From positions 1-11,253 of the forward strand of contig CAKSNH010000034.1 of NCBI GenBank assembly GCA_934476075.1: a stretch of 11,253 nt of DNA, given 5' to 3'. Position numbers and translations under genes: made by a program. Shown here piece by piece: positions 6,401 to 11,253 of the stretch. Position 1 is the first letter of the stretch; every line of letters starts with the position of its first letter. Source of the DNA: an uncultured Clostridia bacterium (GTDB lineage: Bacteria > Bacillota > Clostridia > UBA1381). The notes below the pieces were generated by a model. The model searched no databases, had not been told where the DNA came from, and saw only the letters and a program-made list of their open reading frames with translations.

Positions 6401-7657
6401 ATAAATTGTTTCTGTGTCATCATCTTTCTGCCAGCCCTTGAAGATATAGCCTGTGTTTGTTGTATCAGGAACAGTGTCTGCTTTAATTGTTGTTCCGTTA
6501 AGAGCTGATGTATTTATAGATGTAGTTTCTTTATTGTTTGTCTTGTCTACCGGTGTAACAAATGTAGCAAGATAATATACACCTGCAACATCGCCGTCCA
6601 AAACGTCACGAACCATAATGTTGTCAACACCGAATGTTGCACCTACGGCTCTCGGCTGAGCTATGAACATCTTGCCCAAAGCTGTTGCACTCTGGTTCTT
6701 CATACTTATCTTTGTTTCGTTCAAATATGTTGTAGCACCGTCAACAGAAGTAATCTTCAATACAACTGTGTGGTCTGCAAAGTCCATAACAGCTTTCAAG
6801 TGAGCCCATCCGCTTGTGTAGCCTGTTGTGGCATTTGACGTATCCGAACCGTCAATACCTGTAACCAAAGTATTGGCATCTGTCTTATAAAGTGCGAATA
6901 TTTCTGCTCCGCCGGCATAGTTACCGTTTCCGATAGGTGTACCGATTGAAGAATCCATTACTATGAATTGGCTGCCTGCTCCGCCGCCCATGTAGAAATC
7001 ACATTCCAAAACAGATTTTTTATCATCATTCAATTTCTGTTCGTCTGAACTGAATGCAGCATATGCGGTTCTTGTACCTCTGCCGCTTGAATTGTTAAAG
7101 CTTATGTACTTTGTATTGTCTGATTTAACAAGCAAATCGCCTGCTGCGTTTGCATAGTATGAGTACCAGGCTTTGCCGTCACTCAGTGTTAGTTTGAAAT
7201 CACCGTCTTGCTTAGCATTTTGAGCAACTGAAACAGTTCCGGCAGTTTCGCTTTCAAAATCGCTCTTGCTGAAAATCTTTGACGGGTCGATTGTAGGAGT
7301 TACCGTCGGTTCAATCGTTGCCTCCGGTTCAACCGTAACTGCCGATGTAACAGGTTTACAATGTGCAAAACCGTCCCAAACCATAATCTTGTCATCATCA
7401 TTTGCAGTAATCTCAATTTCCTGCGCACCTTGCTTAATATCATAAGGTGTAGCTTTTACCAATGCGTTGTTCTCGTCATATGTAGCAACTATTGCGACAT
7501 AATCGCCGGCCGCAGCCTGAGATAAAGTCAGCTTACCGTTGCTGTAAGTAGCAGTAAGCAAATCCTCTGCACTTGCGGGAATTGCAAATGCAAATTGAGA
7601 AGCCATAGCCAATGTCGCCGCACCGGCAATAGCCTTCTTGAAAAGTGAACTTTTCAT
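3428..7657 (-). CDS. secreted multidomain SGNH esterase, rhamnogalacturonan acetylesterase type
   Basis: The 1409-residue exported protein probably removes acetyl groups from pectin (rhamnogalacturonan I). Residues 1-30 are a signal peptide with a likely cut after ASA30. Next come a small beta-rich domain (about 31-105), a Pro/Thr/Glu linker (109-125), a concanavalin-A-like sandwich (about 128-352), one InlB-type Listeria-Bacteroides repeat (about 358-441, with YIFKGW), a second sandwich (about 595-805), two Ig-like domains (about 806-905 and 908-1016), an FDFG galactose-binding-like module (1018-1150) and the SGNH domain (1155-1395). Catalytic landmarks are GDS with Ser1164, NTGRGG (Gly1197), GTN (Asn1234) and DHNH (Asp1356, His1359). 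There is no LPXTG, SLH or dockerin, so how it stays near the cell is unclear. GGGAGGA eight bases upstream fixes the start. The substrate is inferred; xylan or other acetyl esters are possible. Confidence 0.85.
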   Translation of the reverse strand: MKSSLFKKAIAGAATLAMASQFAFAIPASAEDLLTATYSNGKLTLSQAAAGDYVAIVATYDENNALVKATPYDIKQGAQEIEITANDDDKIMVWDGFAHCKPVTSAVTVEPEATIEPTVTPTIDPSKIFSKSDFESETAGTVSVAQNAKQDGDFKLTLSDGKAWYSYYANAAGDLLVKSDNTKYISFNNSSGRGTRTAYAAFSSDEQKLNDDKKSVLECDFYMGGGAGSQFIVMDSSIGTPIGNGNYAGGAEIFALYKTDANTLVTGIDGSDTSNATTGYTSGWAHLKAVMDFADHTVVLKITSVDGATTYLNETKISMKNQSATALGKMFIAQPRAVGATFGVDNIMVRDVLDGDVAGVYYLATFVTPVDKTNNKETTSINTSALNGTTIKADTVPDTTNTGYIFKGWQKDDDTETIYTTEQVLSTPLTADVKYTAVYEKDAEYIEPLASVEFATVPTNGLLTMGADADTYADNTIKVKLIGEIGSDLAELNDERVTDLNVEWEFDGFRHIVSKAQAGENAATTDAVDSNEYCDSYGKAEKVDATSVNFKLRSMPFNFYGQVKAKVTYNGKEITISNPLAVVPTKTATAGTLLPKAGYVSNYDWYSDDMVGYKTVTSPDNKTSTEYVTGDWTACGGNTGRGLYIASENGKKFLQLNSTGTNSSSFAVNKLDTAPTGQVIISQDVRFYNNNSSILFKQENPVTWNDNATAVSLNFTGTGFNLNGGENIADATTGVWYKVVIAADVTSKLCYASIYDEEGTLLGSSDVMPFVNAGAAAPVYLCYRTPDNSAGKLDFNNTKMYVPEIDDSTFKTTIENETLSIPENSTDAPVTTNLTVSAKSTEGYEMVGEATWAVADDATGVTVTPDAANSHSAVLSVANGAQAGEVTVKVTLGGVTKEIKVTLSSSQDSVNFTQKTASISIPLVEGESNDYTYQAAVVDKDGAAIEGKTVTYAMYDKNNTTEITDENALTGISFNKETGVLTVTSAAKATTVYIRATGTNSADETITRAQKVTIHGLAFDFGTAGLDAVVEGYTAVAADTTYSDTTGYGISSGSPVANGTASTEDADADSLKGSFTFKAKVVPQKVYNVTINYSGNVAAEYVNADLTGIAYVNSSKNSVTYTISVIDDVLDLAFTNAEVSSIVIEKQSDKLASAKPNVYTVGDSTIANNGSWAYVLARDYAANYTDLADIATFSNTGRGGKNLSSYYTGGELNDRVLTQIRPGDYVMIGDMGTNGMGSKYEESFNYYVDACEAMGAKVILNSYSPHGAVGGYTSVYDSTTNTFTSYRQDEYDNIVRKIYAERTDAANEKYDANIIGFVDIGKMADAAFNAYVQDYAANGFESANAAAQDIIKCFSDHNHYSNGTIAAKLMIEGYGDGADAKGIVKSLVEILKADLAKDSGSSEIPGIDD

Positions 7658-7689
7658 TTCTTTTATCCTCCCTCTTTCTTATAAAACCA

Positions 7690-7715
7690 ATGTATATACA
7701 TTTGTGCAATATACA
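7690..7715 (-). promoter_or_regulatory. palindromes in the esterase leader
   Basis: ATGTATATACAT (7690-7701) is a perfect 12-bp palindrome, and TGTATAT (7691-7697) also forms an inverted repeat with ATATACA (7709-7715). Both lie between the predicted transcription start and the ribosome binding site, where a repressor could act. The DNA is AT-rich, which lowers the weight of the match. Confidence 0.35.
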
Positions 7716-7733
7716 TACACAATCTTAATAAAC

Positions 7734-7762
7734 ATTATAATATATTTTTTAATATTTGTACA
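7734..7762 (-). promoter_or_regulatory. possible esterase promoter
   Basis: On the minus strand TATAAT (7734-7739) is preceded at 17 bases by TGTACA (7757-7762), a weak -35. The predicted start near 7727 gives a leader of about 70 bases. The rest of the 230-bp gap between GH43 and the esterase is AT-rich. I see no clear GH43 terminator in it; the AT-only hairpin TTAATA/TATTAA near 7860-7875 lacks a U-tract. Confidence 0.45.
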
Positions 7763-7887
7763 GTTTTTTTAAAAAATTATTTTAACTTTTTTTCAAACTG
7801 GTAAAATTGTATATAAATCATATGTTTAATTTGTAAAAAACGCAACAGAAAATGATTTAATATTTTTATTAATTTCTCTCAATCCGC

Positions 7888-8775
7888 TTATTTCTTTATT
7901 CTCAATTTATTGTCTATTTCCTCTATCTCTATAAAGCAAGGGCGTTCATTCGGAGTTTTGTTAGGGGAGTGCAGTGTGACGTAAAGCTTGCCGTCAAAGC
8001 CGTTGAAAATCATACCGTGACCGCCGTTTTCGCCGAACAGCAAATCAGCGTCATGCGTCCATTCGCCGTCAACCCTGCCCGACTTTGAGCGTGCCACGCC
8101 GATTGCATAGCCTGTTTTGCTGCCGCTTGACCAAATCATCAACAGCTCTCCGTTTTTTGTTGTGTACATAAACGGCCCGTCCGTGACAAACACTTCTTGG
8201 TCTTTGCCGTTTACATTATGCACCGAGCCTCTTGTCCACTCCGCCTGTGACGCACTGAACAGCTTTATCGGCTCGCCGACGGTTTTCGATAAATCATCGC
8301 TCAGACGCATGGCGACCATCTCGCCGTCAACAATCTGCGTCCACTCATGGCAGAAAATAATCCACGGCTGACCTTGATTATCCATATATAATGTTCCGTC
8401 AAGACATTCCCAATTTTCGGGTGTGACAGGCTTGTCGGAGATAGGCTTGAACGGCCCTTTCGGATTGTCCGCCGTTAAAATTTGTGTGCCTCTGCACTTG
8501 TCCGCCGACTTAAACGACGCAAACATATAATATTTGTTCTTATATATATGTACTTCGGGTGCCCAGAAATGTCTGTCCGCCCAAAAATCCTTGTCGGGGA
8601 TAAATGCGTCAAACGGACCTTCCCAGTTTTCCAAATCGGTACTGCGGTAACATTCAAATCCCTTTGCGGTGTCGCTCCAACAATTTTTGTCGGTTGTACC
8701 GTATAGATAGTATGCCTTTTCGCTTTCCACCGTCAATATATACGGGTCACGAATTTGTATTTCTTCTCTTTTCAT
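7888..8775 (-). CDS. intracellular glycoside hydrolase family 43
   Basis: The 295-residue product is a five-bladed beta-propeller enzyme of GH43, a family of alpha-L-arabinofuranosidases and beta-xylosidases. It has no signal peptide, so it should act on imported oligosaccharides. Motifs in order are RDPYI with the general base Asp10, WAPEVH (71-76), CLDGTLY with the pKa-modulating Asp126, VTDGPF (197-202) and GGHGM (His253). The catalytic acid is Glu in most GH43 enzymes (EGP); here that position is Asp199 (DGP). The length is a bare catalytic domain with no accessory module. AAAGGAG seven bases upstream supports the start. Release of arabinose to feed AraB and AraD is inferred from context; the exact substrate cannot be read from the sequence. 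Confidence 0.85.
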   Translation of the reverse strand: MKREEIQIRDPYILTVESEKAYYLYGTTDKNCWSDTAKGFECYRSTDLENWEGPFDAFIPDKDFWADRHFWAPEVHIYKNKYYMFASFKSADKCRGTQILTADNPKGPFKPISDKPVTPENWECLDGTLYMDNQGQPWIIFCHEWTQIVDGEMVAMRLSDDLSKTVGEPIKLFSASQAEWTRGSVHNVNGKDQEVFVTDGPFMYTTKNGELLMIWSSGSKTGYAIGVARSKSGRVDGEWTHDADLLFGENGGHGMIFNGFDGKLYVTLHSPNKTPNERPCFIEIEEIDNKLRIKK

Positions 8776-9003
8776 TAGTTCGCTCCTTTATATTTTTTTA
8801 ATTACATATATAATATCACACATTTTTTTAATTTAAAAGAACTTTTCCGTCAAAATAAATACGAATTTTGATATTATTGTAATTTAATTCATGACGTGTT
8901 TATTTATGTATCATTTTAATGTGAAACATAATACATAAATGTAATATTATGTAATAAAAAATCTAAAATATTAAAAAGTTATTAAAAAAATTTTAAAAAA
9001 CGC
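8776..9003. other. AT-rich upstream region of GH43
   Basis: This gene-free stretch carries the inverted repeat TTTATGTAT (8903-8911) and ATACATAAA (8931-8939), 19 bases apart. A weak minus-strand promoter candidate is TTGACG (8848-8853) with TAAAAA (8825-8830) at 17 bases. No reading frame with a ribosome binding site is visible. The inverted repeat could be a regulator site for GH43. Confidence 0.35.
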
Positions 9004-9032
9004 TTGCAATTTCACAAATAGTGTAGTATAAT
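9004..9032 (+). promoter_or_regulatory. promoter of the small RNA gene
   Basis: TTGCAA (9004-9009) and TATAAT (9027-9032) are spaced by 17 bases, a strong vegetative promoter. It points away from GH43 and has no protein gene directly behind it. Transcription should start near 9039. Confidence 0.75.
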
Positions 9033-9098
9033 ATACTTGTAGCGTGAGTGGAAACACTTCGCTATCATATACCCTTTTATCATATATACCACCACCAC

Positions 9099-9129
9099 GA
9101 AAAGCATCGACCCGTAGTCGGTGCTTTTC
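9099..9129 (+). terminator. stable hairpin in the small RNA, possible first terminator
   Basis: GAAAAGCATCGAC and GTCGGTGCTTTTC pair over 13 bp (one G-U) around the loop CCGTA. The A-run before and TTTT in the right arm resemble an intrinsic terminator, which would give an RNA of about 90 bases. Confidence 0.55.
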
Positions 9130-9162
9130 ACCTTTTAAAAAATATTTTACTTTTATCCTTTT

Positions 9163-9203
9163 AGTCCGCAGAATGTGTATATGCACATTTTAGCGGATTT
9201 TTT
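9163..9203 (+). terminator. Rho-independent terminator of the small RNA gene
   Basis: TCCGC plus AGAATGTG (9165-9177) pairs with CACATTTT (9184-9191) and GCGGA (9193-9197), leaving one bulged A, and six T follow (9198-9203). It lies between the small RNA and the flippase promoter. Confidence 0.85.
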
Positions 9204-9205
9204 AA

Positions 9206-9235
9206 TTGATTATGTATATAATGTTATAGTATAAT
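9206..9235 (+). promoter_or_regulatory. flippase promoter
   Basis: TTGATT (9206-9211) and TATAAT (9230-9235) are 18 bases apart. The site directly follows the small RNA terminator, so the flippase has its own start, near 9242, with a leader of about 27 bases. Confidence 0.6.
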
Positions 9236-9268
9236 GTTAATAATAATACAGAAAGGATTTTACCGAAT

Positions 9269-10792
9269 ATGCGTATAAATCAATTAAAATCCGGCATTAT
9301 ACTGTCTTATCTGTCACAGGCTGTTGCGGTATTGATAGGACTTTTATATACACCCGTCATGCTCCGGCTTGTCGGACAGAATGAATACGGCTTATATCAG
9401 CTGTCCGCATCGGTCGTGGCATATCTCGGACTTTTGAATTTCGGCATGGGCAGTGCATATATCAGATATTATGCAAGGTACAAGGCTGTCAACGATTCCG
9501 AAAAAATCGCCAAGCTCAACGGTATGTTTATGATTGTGTTCTGCGTTTTGGGGCTTGTGGTGGTTATGGCTGGAATTGTGCTTGCTCAGAATGTCGGCTT
9601 GATATTCAAAAGAAGTCTGTCGCCGTCAGAACTGCATACCGCAAAAGTGCTCATGCTTATACTTGTGTTTAATATGGCAATATCTTTTCCGTGCAGTGTG
9701 TTTAATTCATATGTCACCGCAAACGAGCAGTATGTATTTCAGCGTGTTTTAAGTATACTAAACTCACTTTGCGGACCGTTTCTGACACTTCCGCTCCTGA
9801 TTATGGGGTATAAGTCGGTCGCAATGGTCAGCGTGAGCACTGTTTTGTCTTTGGCTACGTTTATCGTGACTATGGTATTTTGCCGGCGTAAATTGGGAAT
9901 GAAATTCTGCTTTAAGGATTTTAACTTTAATCTTTTAAAGGATATTTGGATTTTCTCGTTTTTTATATTCCTGAATATGATAATAGACCAAGCCAACTGG
10001 ACAGTGGACAAATTTGTGCTGGGCATTTTCCGTGGTGCAGCGGCGGTGGCGGTATACGGTGTTGCCGGACAGCTGAACACATATTTTATACAGTTTTCCG
10101 TATCTATATCATCGGTATTTGTTCCGAGGGTAAACAGACTTGTCGCCGAGGCGGACGACAACACTGAACTGACAAAATTATTCATCAAGGTCGGACGTGC
10201 ACAATTTGTCATAGTTGCACTTATCGTGACGGGACTTATTTTCTTCGGCAGACAGTTCATCACCGCATGGGCGGGCAGCAACTATGAAAATGCCTACTAT
10301 ATAACATTGCTTTTGGTAATTCCGGCATCTGTTTCGCTGATACAGAATTTAGGTATAGAAATTCAGCGTGCAAAAAATATGCACAAGTTCCGCTCGGTTG
10401 TATACATTATAATTGCGGCGATTAACGTTGCCTGCTCGATTCCGCTTGCAAAATTCTACGGCGGTATCGGAGCGGCGTGGGGCACTTGCGGCGCAATGAT
10501 TATCGGCAACGGACTTATTATGAATGTGTACTACCACAAGAAAATCGGTCTGGATATAATTCGGTTTTGGCGAGAAATCGGTAAATTTATCCCATCGCTG
10601 ATTATACCGATACTGTGCGGAACTGTCATAATGAAATTTATACCGATGGGGAAAATGATATATGTACTTTTATGGGCGGTGATATATACTGTTATATATT
10701 GCATATCCGTATATCTTCTCGGACTTAACAAAAATGAAAAAAATACAATAATTTCTCCGCTGAAACGCATTTTTATAAAAAATAACAGTTGA
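9269..10792 (+). CDS. polysaccharide (Wzx/RfbX-like) flippase
   Basis: The 507-residue protein is an integral membrane protein of the MOP superfamily (oligosaccharide flippases and MATE-like transporters), with about 12-14 hydrophobic segments spread over its whole length. The first spans are at roughly residues 10-32, 44-64 and 87-108. The segment YTPVMLRLVGQNEYGLYQL (27-45) is typical of the first loop and helix of the family. It would move lipid-linked sugar units across the cytoplasmic membrane for capsule, exopolysaccharide or teichoic-acid-like polymers. AAAGGA (9252-9257) lies 11 bases before the ATG. No glycosyltransferase or polymerase gene is next to it, so the substrate is unknown. 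Its TGA stop lies inside the -35 box of the tRNA promoter. Confidence 0.85.
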   Translation: MRINQLKSGIILSYLSQAVAVLIGLLYTPVMLRLVGQNEYGLYQLSASVVAYLGLLNFGMGSAYIRYYARYKAVNDSEKIAKLNGMFMIVFCVLGLVVVMAGIVLAQNVGLIFKRSLSPSELHTAKVLMLILVFNMAISFPCSVFNSYVTANEQYVFQRVLSILNSLCGPFLTLPLLIMGYKSVAMVSVSTVLSLATFIVTMVFCRRKLGMKFCFKDFNFNLLKDIWIFSFFIFLNMIIDQANWTVDKFVLGIFRGAAAVAVYGVAGQLNTYFIQFSVSISSVFVPRVNRLVAEADDNTELTKLFIKVGRAQFVIVALIVTGLIFFGRQFITAWAGSNYENAYYITLLLVIPASVSLIQNLGIEIQRAKNMHKFRSVVYIIIAAINVACSIPLAKFYGGIGAAWGTCGAMIIGNGLIMNVYYHKKIGLDIIRFWREIGKFIPSLIIPILCGTVIMKFIPMGKMIYVLLWAVIYTVIYCISVYLLGLNKNEKNTIISPLKRIFIKNNS

Positions 10793-10817
10793 CAAAACTA
10801 TGTAAATGGATTATACT
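10789..10817 (+). promoter_or_regulatory. tRNA-Thr promoter
   Basis: A perfect TTGACA (10789-10794) and TATACT (10812-10817) are separated by 17 bases. The flippase stop codon TGA (10790-10792) is part of the -35 box. The predicted start is about nine bases before the mature tRNA. Confidence 0.85.
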
Positions 10818-10832
10818 ATAATAGTTGATTTT

Positions 10833-10908
10833 GCTGTTATAGCTCAGTAGGTAGAGCACTACATTGGTAGTGTAGAGGTCACCGGTTCGATTCCGGTTAA
10901 CAGCTCCA
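10833..10908 (+). tRNA. tRNA-Thr (anticodon GGT)
   Basis: This is a complete 76-base cloverleaf. The acceptor stem is GCTGTTA with TAACAGC, the D stem GCTC with GAGC, and the anticodon stem CTACA with TGTAG around loop TTGGTAG (anticodon GGT, reading ACC and ACU). The T stem is ACCGG with CCGGT around TTCGATT. The CCA end is encoded (10906-10908). Confidence 0.97.
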
Positions 10909-10913
10909 ACTGT

Positions 10914-10947
10914 AAAGCATTGTGCCGTGAGGTACAATGCTTTTTTT
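10914..10947 (+). terminator. Rho-independent terminator after tRNA-Thr
   Basis: AAAGCATTGTGCC and GGTACAATGCTTT form a 13-bp stem (one G-U) around GTGA, and the T-run 10941-10947 follows. It would end both the tRNA transcript and any read-through from the flippase, for which no other terminator is visible. Confidence 0.9.
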
Positions 10948-11009
10948 GTTTTGGAATTTGGTGAGGGGAATGTAAATATAAATTATGATTTGTTGAGATA
11001 ATTGATATG

Positions 11010-11070
11010 TTTAGCGTTCTGTTCAAGTATAGCTAAAATCCAAATGTAGTGCATACTGACGTTGTCGGAA
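11010..11070. repeat. ~61-bp repeat unit 3
   Basis: This 61-bp unit runs from TTTAGCGTTCTG to the base before the next TTTAGCGTTCTG at 11071. It contains TAGCTAAAATC and CTGACGTTGTC (11056-11066). The preceding stretch, 10948-11009, holds nothing recognisable. Confidence 0.75.
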
Positions 11071-11130
11071 TTTAGCGTTCTGTCCTAACATAGCTAAAAT
11101 CAAAATTTAGTGCAACTGACGTTGCCCACA
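11071..11130. repeat. ~61-bp repeat unit 4
   Basis: This 60-bp unit is directly adjacent to unit 3, with the same motif order. The core is CTGACGTTG (11116-11124), followed by CCC instead of TC. It leads straight into the hairpin block of copy B. Confidence 0.75.
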
Positions 11131-11253
11131 TTTAGCGACGGGGACGTTTCACTTCCCCATAATTATAGACATTATCAATTATAGCGAACCCTTTGGAGTT
11201 CGCTTTGTCCACGTCCACAAAGCAAACGGAAAAGTCCGCAAGGGACACCCTTG
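11131..11253. repeat. composite multi-hairpin repeat, copy B (cut by window end)
   Basis: This is the counterpart of 104-227, in the same orientation. It keeps GGGGA/TCCCC, the loop CCACGTCC within the main hairpin (11198-11227), CGGA/TCCG and CAAGGG/CCCTTG, whose last base is the last base of the window. At the main hairpin three outer pairs differ from copy A. In addition GCGAAC (11184-11189) can pair with GTTCGC (11198-11203), an alternative fold absent from copy A. Confidence 0.8.

Larger units (their letters stand above)
9039..9203 (+). ncRNA. candidate small structured RNA of unknown family
   Basis: A transcript from the promoter at 9004-9032 would run into a U-tract terminator at 9163-9203, or stop earlier at the hairpin ending at 9129. 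It opens with a GAAA-tetraloop hairpin (9040-9064) whose ten pairs include one G-U, with one bulged base. A pyrimidine/adenine-rich single-stranded linker with CCACCACCAC (9089-9098) follows, then a 13-bp hairpin (9099-9129). The only frame across it starts at a GTG with no ribosome binding site. I do not recognise the family; it does not match 6S, SRP RNA, tmRNA or a T-box by eye. It could be a regulatory RNA or an independent leader for the flippase, though a terminator and a second promoter separate them. Confidence 0.6.

Noticed and set aside
9099..9129. tracrRNA-like 3' hairpin (GTCGGTGC with TTTT)
   Set aside because: The resemblance is limited to a common terminator-like stem; there is no anti-repeat, CRISPR array or Cas9 gene in the window.
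8971..9186. 71-codon minus-strand frame across the small RNA region
   Set aside because: It has no ribosome binding site and no family resemblance, and it runs antisense through two hairpins and a promoter.
9044..9192. plus-strand frame from a GTG inside the small RNA
   Set aside because: There is no ribosome binding site, the start lies in a hairpin and the peptide has no recognisable features.
9739..10281. 180-codon frame antisense to the flippase
   Set aside because: It lies wholly inside a convincing membrane protein gene and shows no ribosome binding site or family motif.

Overview
The window looks like chromosomal DNA of a low-GC, Gram-positive, plant-polysaccharide-degrading gut bacterium (Bacillota, class Clostridia). 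The basis is the AG-rich ribosome binding sites, classical TTGACA/TATAAT promoters, U-tract terminators, a Clostridia-style signal peptide on a large multidomain pectin esterase, and the arabinose genes. The genus cannot be fixed from the sequence. A Monoglobus-like pectin specialist would fit, but that is inference.

Layout, left to right. Positions 1-726 contain no gene and are packed with inverted repeats. They include copy A of a composite multi-hairpin repeat (1-227), an approximately 61-bp repeat unit, and a three-hairpin cluster (604-672). Positions 768-3151 (minus strand) are a tight two-gene operon, araB-araD, with its own promoter, a 17-bp operator-like palindrome in the leader and a strong terminator. 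Positions 3428-7657 (minus) encode a 1409-residue secreted SGNH esterase of rhamnogalacturonan-acetylesterase type. Just beyond its stop lies an eroded in-frame copy of its C-terminal tail, followed by a terminator. Positions 7888-8775 (minus) encode an intracellular GH43 glycosidase. Positions 9004-9203 (plus) have every mark of a free-standing small RNA gene: promoter, two stable hairpins and a U-tract terminator. Positions 9269-10792 (plus) encode a polysaccharide flippase. A tRNA-Thr(GGT) gene follows at once, and its -35 box overlaps the flippase stop codon. From about 11010 to the last base lies copy B of the composite repeat.

How the genes fit together: the secreted esterase would deacetylate pectin (rhamnogalacturonan I, whose side chains are rich in arabinan). 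GH43 would trim imported arabino-oligosaccharides, and AraB and AraD would carry L-ribulose to D-xylulose-5-phosphate. L-arabinose isomerase, transporters and the regulator are not in the window. The flippase and tRNA are an unrelated plus-strand block.

The most interesting parts are not protein genes. They are (1) the composite repeat, whose two copies differ mainly by paired changes inside one hairpin stem, which suggests selection on an RNA or DNA structure, and (2) the orphan small RNA gene upstream of the flippase. The coding genes are ordinary members of known families.
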